Positions 35,847 through 44,015 of a DNA stretch of 64,000 nucleotides are shown here, piece by piece. The DNA is from Diplolepis rosae (taxonomy: Eukaryota; Arthropoda; Insecta; Hymenoptera; Diplolepididae). The notes beneath the pieces are model-generated. The model saw nothing but the letters and a program-made list of their open reading frames with translations, was not told the origin of the DNA and searched no databases. Position 1 is the stretch's first letter; each line of letters starts with the position of its first letter. A program made the translations under genes and the position numbers. The DNA lies in the NCBI GenBank assembly GCA_030998225.1, contig JAPYXD010000698.1, positions 1,281,001-1,345,000 on the forward strand. Reading direction: 5' to 3'.

Positions 35847-38800
35847 AGTGATGTTTATTATATATGAAAAGATGACGTTGTCATGCGATGATGGCTTTAT
35901 TATAAAGGTGATGACTCTTTTGTTGTAATATTTAAAATATTTTTAGACGATGCCGGGGATTTAGTTTTTGAGTCACAGAATAATTGAGTTTCTTGTTTTA
36001 CCGTAAATGAAATGCGAGTGTACATAGCTGATAATTTCGTTTGTACTGAGTACAATTTGTAATATTTTTAGCGCTGTAAAAATAATGAAGCGTGCAATTT
36101 TTAGCGCTTTGTAAATGATGGACTAAGTTTACAGTTTAAGTTATACTTGGTAATAACAAAGACTCATGACTGTTGTATTATATTAGATTATAAAAAAATC
36201 CAAGAATCCATGTATCTCAGCTCGTTAAAGCTTACAATACGATATTGCGATAATTGTGGTAGTTTAAATGCTAAGAGAAGTGACACGACGTCACAATGAT
36301 TGTGTCGATCGAAATCTCTTCTTGAAAATGTCCGATTAAACGTTATAAATAAGGCAGTCGCCTCAAGTAATGATTAAGTTGTGTGCCTGTATTTTGTATG
36401 ATCGAATGTGTCCTTAAAAAGGAAATAAACGAATTATTCCTTGCTATAAAATAATGTGTTTTCTTATTTCTTGGTGCGTTTCCAAGTCTGTTCGATCAAA
36501 GGTTCAGTTCCGTTTTGGTGTCAAACTTGCTCGGTGTGCTTGTTTATATTTGGAGATTATCGAGATACAATTTTGCATGTCAGTTTGGTGTGGCAAGGCC
36601 GTCGTGACCGCACAACGTGGCTAAAAGCCGGTTTTTAATTAAATTAAAGCATGCGTGAGAACTGATAAATGCTCACAAAATGGCACCAAAACACTGCCTT
36701 TGCCATTCCAAACTTGGAGACAGCCAAGATATAAGCAGGCACATTTACGAGCCGCCGAATCAAAACGATGCTCCTTTATTTTTAGCTAGAAACTTGATGG
36801 AACGACCCTTTGAATGAACTAGGATCTCATTGTTCCTTATCCATATAATTTTAGTTTTTTTCTCTAGAATTTATACTTGCAGGATTTTTACTTTGTTGAC
36901 AGAAGAAAATTATTATTATCGTAACTGTTCAAGTTAAAAAGTATTGTTGATTAAGAGAATTGAGGTCACTGTTTTAATTTTAATTATATTCTAAAAAGAA
37001 AAATTTATTTAAAAGATTTAACCAAATTTTAATTTTTTTTGTATTGTTTCAATTGTACTTACGGTAAGTTAAGTTCAAAGCGTGGCTAAAGATTTTTCCC
37101 TATTAGATGAAAATTTTTTTTTTTTTTTTGGTACAAAGTTAAAATGATAAGGTTTTTTTTAATACGTGCGTGTGGAACTTAAATTTCAATTTACGATATC
37201 CAATAAATATTATTAATGCTATATTTCACTAATCAAATTTAAACTATTTTTACAGATATGGTTATCGGAGAACACAATGGAACAAATGCCGGTTAGTATT
37301 TACTGCAATAACTTTTCAGGGTTTAAGGCCTTAGAAATCTTATATATTCAATTATAAAATTGAAATTACTAGATGTGGTGTCCACCAACGCCTCCAACGT
37401 CTGACAATGATGTCTACATTGATTACTCTTTGGGATTCTTGTATGAAAATACACCAATGTCGGAAGCTCAACTACCGCCGGTGTTTGTTAAAAAAGAACA
37501 GAAACGACTTAGAGTAGACCCTGTCATCAGTGAAAGAGATAGTATGTTATAAAAAGAAAATTTATAAATTTTTAAATGATTTGGGTTTGGAAATCATTTA
37601 CATTAAAGTTTTCTGGAATCTGTTTTGAAAAAAATCTGGAAAATTGAACTATTATTTTATTTTCAGATCGTCGTCCAACTAAAGTACGGCATAAGGAGGA
37701 ATCGGTTTTTGCTCCTCGATCGCTTTTTGATCGGCCATCACCTGCCCTTGTGAAAATGCGAAGAGATATGAAACTGCATAAATTCCGTGGTATGGTTCGA
37801 CCACCAGTGGCAGGGATGTCGGGAATAAAACCTCCTTTATTGAAATCTCCAGCAGAGCAGGAAAATATCTTGGAGTGGACGATTCATGAAGATTGGGCGT
37901 TACTTCAAGCTATCCAAGTCTATCAAGGATTGCCTTTGAATTTAGTGGTTCTTTCTCCAGGACAGACACCGAACTGGGACTTGGTTGCTGACATCGTAAA
38001 TAACACCTCTAGAATTTACAGATCACCCAAGCAATGCAGAAATAGGTACGAATCTGTGATCGTCCCCAGAGAAGAGGGCAAACTGCTTTATGATACAACT
38101 CCAAAGAAACAGAAAAAACAGAAGGGTGTTTATAAAATTCCACAGGTTTCCGAAGTAAGGATTGTTTTAATACTTAAAAATTTTGTTCAATTATTAAGTT
38201 TTTTTATTTTCATAAAATGCGGATTAATGCTTTAAAATTAATTTCTCTTCTTTTTTGTTTCGTTTACAGCAACAGAGTAAATCTAATCGACCAATGAGGA
38301 CATCGCAGCTTTATAACCAAGACAAGAATTACTCTTTCACGTCAATTGTTTGTCAAAGGCACGATGGCATAAAATCAGTGTCGAATAAAAAAACTCCAAC
38401 TACAAAGCCACTATGTGTAAATCCGTCTATGAAAAATCCAAAGCACGTCGCAGTTTTGGCTGAATGTGGTATTCAGTACGATAGTCCTTCATCTCCGATG
38501 GATGTCGCAGCGAGAAAAGCCGAAAGAATCGCCAAAGAAAAGATAAAAAATGCGGTTAGTGTGATGAGTCATTACTTTTATTTTATACTTTTGAATTGTT
38601 GAATTTACAAAAATCTAAGCATATTCAGTAGTTATTATATATAAAGTAGTACTTTCGGCAGGATGTATTATGTGTAAATGATGATTTTTTCTTTTTAATT
38701 TTAGGTCCTCACAGAACAGCAGCAAGCAGCAGCACGTCTTATTCAGCAGCAGCAACAACAACAACAACAACAGCAAATTCAGTTGCAACAAGCTCAGCCT

Positions 38801-40319
38801 TCTACGTCGGGTGTCTCTCCACAAGTCCATCAAATATCTCAAGCAATAATCACAACCACAACAACAGCTTCTCTTATACCTATGAAATCAGTAACGACTG
38901 TAACTTCCACAACAGGTGCAGCCGCAGCTGCGGCTTCAACACCAGTTAAGACTCGACCAGGAATGACTCATGCTATGCAAGAATCTCGACCAGCACCGAC
39001 TGTTGTGAGCGTAGCTAATTTATCAACACCCCCAAGAATTGCCACTATGAGTTTAGTCTCTGCTAATCCAAATTCAATTGCTGCTACACCAAAGAGTATC
39101 GTAGGTGTTACAATGGCAACAGCTACGGGGAGCAGAGTTACCGCTGCTCAATTCCAGTATTTGCGACAGCAACAAGTTCTAAAACAACAACACATAAAAG
39201 TTCTTCAAGCTCAGGCATCTGGAGCACAAAAGGTTGCTGTTTCCGTTTCTGCGACAGCGGCAGCTCAACAACGAGCAGCAGCTTTCATAAAGCAAGGCGT
39301 TCCAACTTCTGCAAATGCCCAAGTCGTTGCTGGAAAACAAACTGTGACGAGGCCAGTTTCAGAAACTGAGATGGCTGCCTTGATTAAGAGGCAGGCTGCA
39401 GCCGCGGCTCTGCAGCAGACAAAAGCTGTTGCGCAGGTGCAAGTTCCAGCGCAGGCGGGATTAACTCCTGCACAGCTTTTCGCTCAGGCAGGGTTGCAGG
39501 TGCAGGCTAGTACATCCACGGGTGGAACGCCTGTAGCTACATTGGTAAAAACCGCGGGTATGACGGGGGTGCGAACTGCTACTTCGCAACAGATAAGGCA
39601 GCTTCAACTTCATCCTCAGATTTTGACGCAGAGGAAACTTCCTGGGCAGAAAGTTACACAACTGGCGCAGGTCGCGGGAAAGGCTGGTATGCAAACACAG
39701 CTAATTGTTCAACAAAAGGCCCTGCCAACAACGATGACTGTGCAGCAGATTCAGCAGGTCATGAAGCAGGTTCAACCGTCGGGGATTCAACAGTTCAGTC
39801 ATGTGAGTTTGCTTTGATTTGATTTACAATTGCGTTAATTAATTAATTTAATTTATATTGAAAGTATAATAAAAGTTGTTATTTCTGTACAGGCGTTAAG
39901 TTGAAATTTTTATAAATAGTGATTTTTACACAAAATAGTGTATGTTTTGAAAAGTGAGAAATATAGGTAATCTAGAACAAATATAAGTCAAATTTTTAAT
40001 AATTCTAATAATCCCGTTTGTTTGAATTCAGGTATCGACTGGGCAGGCTGTTTCTCAACCAGGGCAAGTAGTTCTTGCTAAATCACCTCTACAAACTCGA
40101 GTAATACCCGTTGCTTCAGGAGCTTTGAAGCAGACGATTCAAGTAGTGGCTGCGAGCAGCGCTCAATTGCGACATTCGAGTCCTTGCCAAGGAAAACCCA
40201 TCGTAGCAACAGCCAGAAGTAACCCTGGGCCTAACCAAGTCAGGCTTCAGACTATCTCTCATCAAACACATTCACAACAAGTACTACAGCAACAACAGCA
40301 GAATCCACCGGATTCATAA
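18123..40319 (+). CDS. dom: Domino, SANT plus Q-rich isoform (domino-A-like)
   Basis: Shares all exons of the other isoform up to 33188, where CAG|GTTAAT inside the last long exon is a usable donor in phase 0. It then continues through 37256-37291, 37373-37541, 37667-38154 (or to 38145), 38270-38554, 38705-39802 and 40032-40319, for about 2775 residues. The added part has [19 protein letters not shown]...CRNRYE, a SANT/Myb-like domain, followed by an Ala/Gln/Thr-rich tail with a polyglutamine tract near 38740-38780. Drosophila Domino likewise has an A form with SANT and polyQ and a B form without, with different complexes (TIP60-like versus SWR1-like). That 33188 is spliced to 37256 is inferred from frame and motif order, not from cDNA. 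Confidence 0.8.
18411..18522 (+). pseudogene. decayed SNORD15-like sequence in a domino intron
   Basis: The intron 18321-18591 contains AATCGAGGCATTTATCTGA (18501-18519), matching the guide plus D box of the two SNORD15-like RNAs at 24567 and 25296, with similar upstream words (ACCTGAA, CATTCACTTCATTC). No TGATGA C box is present at the expected site (GGGTGTT instead), so it is probably inactive. Confidence 0.45.
19280..21694 (+). other. 2.4 kb domino intron
   Basis: From donor AAG|GTTTGT to acceptor CCTAG. It holds the hAT-like MITE relic at about 20390-20560. Further on, 20750-21275 repeats words such as AGAGGACATG and may be a worn transposon. No exon seen. Confidence 0.45.
20390..20560. 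mobile_element. diverged copy of the 5723-5986 hAT-like MITE
   Basis: Shares GCATGAAAT-GCCACTTTTT, GTGCA-AG and ATAACAAATTTCAG with 5823-5895, and ends near GATAAAGTGGCAAA. Terminal repeats are eroded and limits are approximate. Confidence 0.5.
23068..23207 (+). ncRNA. H/ACA box snoRNA (intron 21824-23350 of domino)
   Basis: Hairpin 1 closes with CCCACAA / TTGTGGG (23070-23130) and has an eight-pair upper stem CTATTTCA / TGAAGTAG, leaving a pocket between. H box ATATCA at 23132. Hairpin 2 closes with GACTGT / ACAGTC (23154-23201) and is followed directly by ACA at 23202, three bases before the likely 3' end. Size (140 nt) and layout fit an intronic pseudouridylation guide. The target is not determined. 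Confidence 0.72.
24048..24187 (+). ncRNA. H/ACA box snoRNA (intron 24021-24293 of domino)
   Basis: Hairpin 1 closes with CCCACA / TGTGGG (24049-24110). H box ACAGTA at 24112-24117. Hairpin 2 closes with TTCTAA / TTAGAA and contains GACTGT / ACAGTC; ACA follows at 24182-24184. The two-hairpin plan fits, although alternative pairings exist in hairpin 1. Target unknown. Confidence 0.55.
24567..24659 (+). ncRNA. SNORD15: C/D box snoRNA, SNORD15 (U15)-like, copy 1
   Basis: In the 256-base intron 24505-24760: C box GTGATGA (24572-24578), D' CTGA (24592-24595), C' TGATGTT (from 24630) and D box CTGA (24651-24654). The stretch before the D box, CGAGGCATTTGT, is what I recall for vertebrate U15, and 11 bases of it (CGAGGCATTTG) complement the conserved 28S rRNA stretch CAAATGCCTCG. 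The box-plus-five rule would place 2'-O-methylation on the third A of CAAA, the site given for U15/yeast snR13. The rRNA and U15 comparisons are from memory. Confidence 0.8.
25296..25388 (+). ncRNA. SNORD15: C/D box snoRNA, SNORD15 (U15)-like, copy 2
   Basis: Near-identical to the copy at 24567, in the next intron (25202-25453), with C box GTGATGA 25301-25307, D' CTGA 25321-25324, C' TGATGTT from 25359 and D box CTGA 25380-25383. The region between D' and D is unchanged apart from one base, while the surrounding intron sequences are unrelated. This shows a recent or constrained duplication of the RNA and not of the intron. Confidence 0.8.
25835..25958 (+). ncRNA. H/ACA box snoRNA (intron 25804-26003 of domino)
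   Basis: Hairpin 1 closes with CCTTC / GAAGG and has AGCAG / CTGCT above. H box AGAACA at 25893-25898. Hairpin 2 closes with GCGAT / ATCGC, contains GAATGC / GCATTC at the tip and ATTCA / TGAAT below it. ACA at 25953-25955. The pieces fill most of a 200-base intron. Target not determined. Confidence 0.68.
26614..26760 (+). ncRNA. H/ACA box snoRNA, paralogue 1 (intron 26584-26835)
   Basis: Hairpin 1 closes with CGCTG / CAGCG (26618-26677) and has CACAG / CTGTG and CAGGAA / TTCCTG above. H box AGATAA at 26678-26683. Hairpin 2 closes with TTCTTCA / TGAAGAA and ACA follows at 26755-26757. A homologous RNA with compensating changes lies in the next intron (27060-27203), which supports a conserved fold. 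Confidence 0.75.
27060..27203 (+). ncRNA. H/ACA box snoRNA, paralogue 2 (intron 27023-27272)
   Basis: Same plan as 26614-26760: CGCTG / CAGCG stem, H box ATATAG or ATAGCA (27121-27128), second hairpin closed by TTTTCA / TGGAAAA, ACA at 27198-27200. Sequence in the second hairpin (ATTAAAACTCGTGTGTC-GATAAG) is nearly identical to paralogue 1 while the first hairpin has drifted, so the two may share one guide pocket. Confidence 0.73.
28304..28429 (+). ncRNA. possible H/ACA box snoRNA (intron 28240-28530)
   Basis: Hairpin 1 closes with GCATCA / TGATGC and contains CGAT / ATCG. H box AGATTA at 28357-28362. ACA at 28424-28426. The second hairpin pairs poorly by eye (CTC-GG / CCGAG, GCC / GGC), so this is weaker than the others. 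Confidence 0.42.
28903..29033 (+). ncRNA. weak H/ACA-like candidate (intron 28786-29236)
   Basis: Hairpin 1 is good: AGCGCA / TGCGCT base and a nine-pair upper stem ATGATACTT / AAGTGTTAT with two G-U pairs. The second contains ACCTGAAG / CTTCAGGT, and ACA lies at 29030-29032. No clean ANANNA H box sits between them (AGATTGA), and the lower stem of hairpin 2 is short. Confidence 0.3.
30679..30782. mobile_element. small TIR element, full copy A
   Basis: Ends GAGTTTGAAATT and its complement. The interior TGTCACTGCCTACATTATCG...CAGGTGTCCTCGTAGAC is almost identical to 62758-62858, and a shortened copy lies at 31017-31080. Three copies in one window mark it as a mobile family. Confidence 0.7.
30857..30928 (-). 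tRNA. tRNA-like sequence (anticodon GGC in register), copy 1
   Basis: 72-base cloverleaf with A box TAGCTCAGTGG, B box GGCTCGAATCC, T stem CTGGG / CCCAG and D stem GCTC / GAGC. The acceptor stem has one mismatch, the anticodon stem has an A-G mismatch, and position 33 is C instead of the near-universal U. It is therefore probably a tRNA pseudogene or SINE head, not a working tRNA. Inverted twin at 31168-31239. Confidence 0.45.
31017..31080. mobile_element. shortened copy of the 30679 TIR element
   Basis: Same GAGTTTGAAATTTT ends and the same ACATTATCGGAGGATCACTAG core in reverse orientation, but lacking the second half. It forms the centre of the inverted repeat that carries the tRNA-like pair. 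Confidence 0.6.
31168..31239 (+). tRNA. tRNA-like sequence, inverted twin copy 2
   Basis: Identical in sequence to the minus-strand copy at 30857-30928, including its mismatches and C33, and flanked by the same roughly 80 bases on each side. The identity is explained by duplication of the whole arm and says nothing for tRNA function. Confidence 0.45.
31681..31897. mobile_element. MITE, 217 bp
   Basis: Inverted ends CTTGATCTCC-AGCCGAAAGTACGG and CCGTACTTTCGGCT-GAGATCAAG. Interior is GC-rich, unlike the intron around it. Confidence 0.7.
31901..32008. mobile_element. MITE, 108 bp
   Basis: Inverted ends AATAGTATACGACCC and GGGTCGTAATATACTATT, directly next to the preceding element. Confidence 0.65.
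35847..36445 (+). other. dom: 3' UTR of the long-tail domino isoform
   Basis: Noncoding, AT-rich, ending with AATAAA at 36424-36429 and a T-rich stretch after it. Confidence 0.6.
36424..36429 (+). terminator. poly(A) signal, domino long-tail isoform
   Basis: AATAAA about 580 bases past the stop at 35846, followed by TGTGTTTTCTT-type downstream sequence. Confidence 0.55.
36446..37255 (+). other. part of the alternative domino intron
   Basis: AT-rich between the first poly(A) site and the SANT-isoform exon at 37256. No RNA gene or repeat recognised. Confidence 0.45.
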
Positions 40320-41660
40320 TCAAATTCATCGACAAGAGGCGTTTGAAGGAAACGTTTCTGATGAACAATAGTTTTGAATATTTAGCAAAAGGAACATTCC
40401 ATGAAGTGAAAAGTTGATCAATAACTGCTGTACTTAGTCCATTCAGTAAAGCCCCTCTCTAATGCTCATTTTCTCCAATTCAAGTGCTGTATTACATGAA
40501 TTTAAAACTTTAATTTAAATATTAAATGAATTACTTAAATGTAAATTTTGAATTTAGTACATTACTTTATTCTTTAACTACCTTCAGGCTTGGAAAGAAC
40601 AAGCGATACAATATATTATAAAATATGAACTCAAGTTATGTTTCACTCATTTTGATGTGCATGCAGAATCTTGAGAAAGGCTGCAATGATTTAAACGAAC
40701 TTTTTAGGACGAGAATTTTAAGACTGTTTTTTCCAAGGCAGGGCATGAGTCAATATCGAGTTTCATTACGTTATCTACGTTAATTTTCGTCCTTTTCGTA
40801 CACATTCCTACGAGAAGCGGCATTTTGTCTTTATCGCCATTCGTTATAAAATTACTCACAAGATCATATTAATTTAATGAATTTTTCGTTGTCGTGTTAA
40901 GTTTGTAAATAGAACATAATTTGCTCTGTGAATCTTTTGAACTCTGCAGTCTTTTTCTTTTTCTCTTACTATCATTGACCATTAGACTGTAATTTGAGGA
41001 TTTTCTCGGACTTGATATTAAAATTCTCTTGATTCTTTCGTAATTATCTGATTGGGTAGAGAAAACATAATTGATAAGAAGTGTTTCCAGGGTATTTCTT
41101 CTTAAATTTTGAAATTTTAAATACTTTTCAAATCACTAAATCGCATATTATTATTTTTAAGTAGGCAGTTAATGAATTCAAATTGGCTTTAATTCTGTGA
41201 AGTAAAGAATCAATTTGTAGAGTGTGATTTTGAATGAAATACTTCGTGGTAAAAAAAATTTATATCGTTAATATTGTGACTAAACGCTTTGAATGTTTGA
41301 AGAGAGCAAAATGCAATCGCCTAACTTTTGTAAGATACTTTGAATCGAAGTAAAATGTATGTATGTAGTGACAATGGCCATGTTATGAATTTAGAGAAAA
41401 CTAAATTTCAATTAATATTAATTTATAAGGACGTTCAAAATTTTAGTTTATCGCAGTAATATCGCAGAAAAAAACCATAAGTGTAACTAAAGTGAGAGGA
41501 AATTGTGAATTTTTCGGGATGGTGATGCGATTTGAGTGATGTAGTCTAACCGATTTTGTGCATACAAGTATACATTCAATGTGTGTACTTATTAAGATAA
41601 CATGATGTAATATATGGACAAGTTTGTAAAAAAGGGACTAAAATAAAAAGATGTAAATCT
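40320..41660 (+). other. dom: 3' UTR of the SANT/Q-rich domino isoform
   Basis: Long noncoding stretch after the TAA at 40317, without large repeats, ending near AATAAA at 41642. Confidence 0.55.
41642..41647 (+). terminator. poly(A) signal, SANT/Q-rich domino isoform
   Basis: AATAAA followed within 20 bases by a TGTTTGTTGTTATTTT element typical of the downstream cleavage region. Confidence 0.6.
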
Positions 41661-41998
41661 GTTTGTTGTTATTTTACGACCTCATTTGTATTACTAATTT
41701 AAAAAAATTATTTCCTGCTTTAAGTCTATTTTTCAAAATAATAGTTACAAAAACTACTTAGGGAAAAAGAAGTATTATGTAGAAAAATGAATTATTGGCA
41801 AAATTACAATATTTGTACCTTTCTATAGCATGCATAATTTCCAAGTTTCAAACATTAGAATTAATGCTGTGCTTGATTGATTCAAGCATTCAAGGTTTAT
41901 TGAATAATTCTAGAATATAAAAAACATTTGTACTTTATACATTTGATTTCTTAGAAACTGATGATACTTAAAAATTAAGGCCATTGATAGACAAGAAT

Positions 41999-42624
41999 AC
42001 GTGATGTCGGTAATTGTAATTGCAGTAAGTAACGTTATTTGAAAATTATTAACCAACACCGATTTTTGGTACCAGACAGACCTTGGCTCTATTGTGCACG
42101 TCTTTCTAGACATTCGTCACACTTGTGATGAAGACGAGAGAACTTGATGGGCGTCGAGAGCGAAACAACGGGGAGGGCCAGTAGAAATCGCATCGGGGCC
42201 TACACCCGCGGCCCTGCGTCTCGGGTAGACTTGGCTGTCCGCGTCGTTCGGGGGTGGAATCTGTATGTTTTCTCCCCTGGCTGGCGCGGCCAGTCGGTTT
42301 GCCTAGTGGGCGTGTGGCCGCGGATGTAGGTTCCGTGCGAACGGATGACGGAAGAGTCGTACGCGACTTTAATGGAACCATCCACCCGTGAAGTTTAAAG
42401 CCGAAAGGCGGTTCCGCGGGTGGTGTATTGGTTCGAGAGAGGGGGTTTTTTGGTTTTAACAGGTATGCCTAGACCCGTCCTAGGAGAGTCCTGTACAACG
42501 TCTATAAAAGATTTTGCCATTTTTCCTCCTCACCAAAAAAAAAAAAAAAAAAAAAGTACCGAAAATCCATTTTAGTTATTATTTTTCGAATAACCTTACA
42601 CACTATAATTGCAATTGCCGACAT
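41999..42624. mobile_element. MITE split by a retrotransposon tail
   Basis: The left piece (GTGATGTCGGTAATTGTAATT, 42001) and right piece (AATTGCAATTGCCGACATTA, about 42607-42626) are inverted ends of one family, also present at 51953-52147. The GC-rich insert at about 42075-42555 lies between them. Confidence 0.65.
42075..42555 (+). mobile_element. 3' end of a retroelement with poly(A) tail
   Basis: A GC-rich block, out of character with its surroundings, ends in a run of about 20 A (42535-42555). No reverse-transcriptase frame is left. It is either a 5'-truncated non-LTR 3' UTR or a SINE. Confidence 0.55.
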
Positions 42625-42744
42625 TATGTTGCCCAGTTGGTCCATGGCCTTAAGAGCATGTAATATTCGAGAAAAGTAGCAAGTTCGTGTGAACAATTTG
42701 ATCCAGTTTTTAGATTTTTGTGTCCAAACTACACACAATTTTGT

Positions 42745-42960
42745 TTTAAAAACTTAGAAAATGGTAGAGAAGATAAAAAACGAAAGTACCTAGTAGATAG
42801 TCTACTTTTGGTTTTGACAGAGATGAGTTTTGATAATGAAAAAAAAATTTTCCGATATATTTTGCTAAAACTGAAATTCTTCCATTCTTGAAACCAAAAG
42901 TAGTCTATCACTCTATCTACGTCCGTTTGTATCTTCTTTACCATTTTTCAAATTTTGAAC
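42745..42960. mobile_element. MITE, about 215 bp
   Basis: Inverted arms 42752-42815 and 42889-42952 share GATAGTCTACTTTTGGTTT and AAATGGTA-AGAAGATA. Confidence 0.65.
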
Positions 42961-43043
42961 AGAAAATTTCATGAATTTTAGACATAAATATATAGAAAAA
43001 TAAAATCAATAAAATTTACTTACTTCTCAAGTACCACATGCCC

Positions 43044-43256
43044 TTAAGGCCTTGTCTTACTTATCCGATTCCTACCTTACCGATACGTTTTTTCGCATTT
43101 CCACATTAAGATATCAAATTTAAAATTTGAGCAACTCAGTAAAAACTCTTTACTATTTTCTACTTAAATTTTCAACTTGATATTTCAATGTAGAAATACG
43201 AAAGACGAAACAAAAATGTCGGTAAGGTAGGAACGGATAAGTAAGACATGGTCTTA
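43044..43256. mobile_element. MITE, 213 bp
   Basis: Inverted arms of about 43 bases: CTTGTCTTACTTATCCG...CCTACCTTACCGA on the left, reverse complement at 43214-43256. Confidence 0.7.
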
Positions 43257-43971
43257 AAGGAATAGATTTACTATAATTACGAGTTTCTCCAAAGATATGC
43301 TAATTTTAATTCTACTAAAGTAATAATTAAGTATTAAGAAATTAAATAACTATTTGAAGTTGGAAAATAATTTGTTTTTAATACTTGTTAGGTTTTTCCC
43401 ATTGCAATTCGTAGAATTCCGATTTTGATCTATCACAAAATGTATAAAAAGGTATACTTAATGTAAAGATATGTAAATTTCAATTTGCAATTAATTTGTT
43501 ATTTGGTCATTACTGGTTTCGTTTGATTAAAGTAATTTGATGTCCGGTTATAATGCGCACAAACTTGTTTTCATAGAGTGTTTATTGTGTAAGAGGAAAA
43601 TCTCATTAAGTTTACAAATAATAATTCTTTAAAACTGCCTTTATATAGAAAAAATGACAGTTTGTAAAATTAATTTCGTCTGTATAAAATAAAATTATAT
43701 AAAATAGAATAAAATTAACTTGAGTAGAAATGAATTCTTTGATTTTATTTTCTGATGCTTTTTAAAATTAGTTATTCAGGTAAAAATTCTAATTTATTAA
43801 TAAAATTAATATATTTCTAAAAACAAACATTTGAGACATTTTTTGTCATTAATTCAAAATTTATTTTTTAAATCAATTTATGACGAAATGTTAATCTGAG
43901 ATTTCGATTACACATAGTTTTCTGATGACGTTCAACTTTTATACACATATATCTGTAAAGATAAAACTTAG
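43257..43971. other. upstream region of the P450 gene
   Basis: AT-rich with no coding sequence or clear repeat, ending at the TATA box. Confidence 0.4.
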
Positions 43972-44008
43972 TATATAAAGTAATAATCTTCTTGATAAAG
44001 ATCATAGT
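43972..44008 (+). promoter_or_regulatory. TATA box and initiator of the P450 gene
   Basis: TATATAAAG at 43972-43980, then TCATAGT at 44002-44008, about 31 bases downstream, a standard TATA-to-start distance. The ATG at 44016 would leave a 5' UTR of only about 12 bases. Confidence 0.55.
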
Positions 44009-44015
44009 CTTCGAG

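Noticed and set aside
38615..38842. Leucine-rich minus-strand ORF
   Set aside because: Complement of the polyglutamine tract of domino.
42106..42385. Overlapping ORFs on both strands in the GC-rich insert
   Set aside because: GC-rich retroelement 3' sequence gives long chance frames; no RT, RNase H or gag motif is present.
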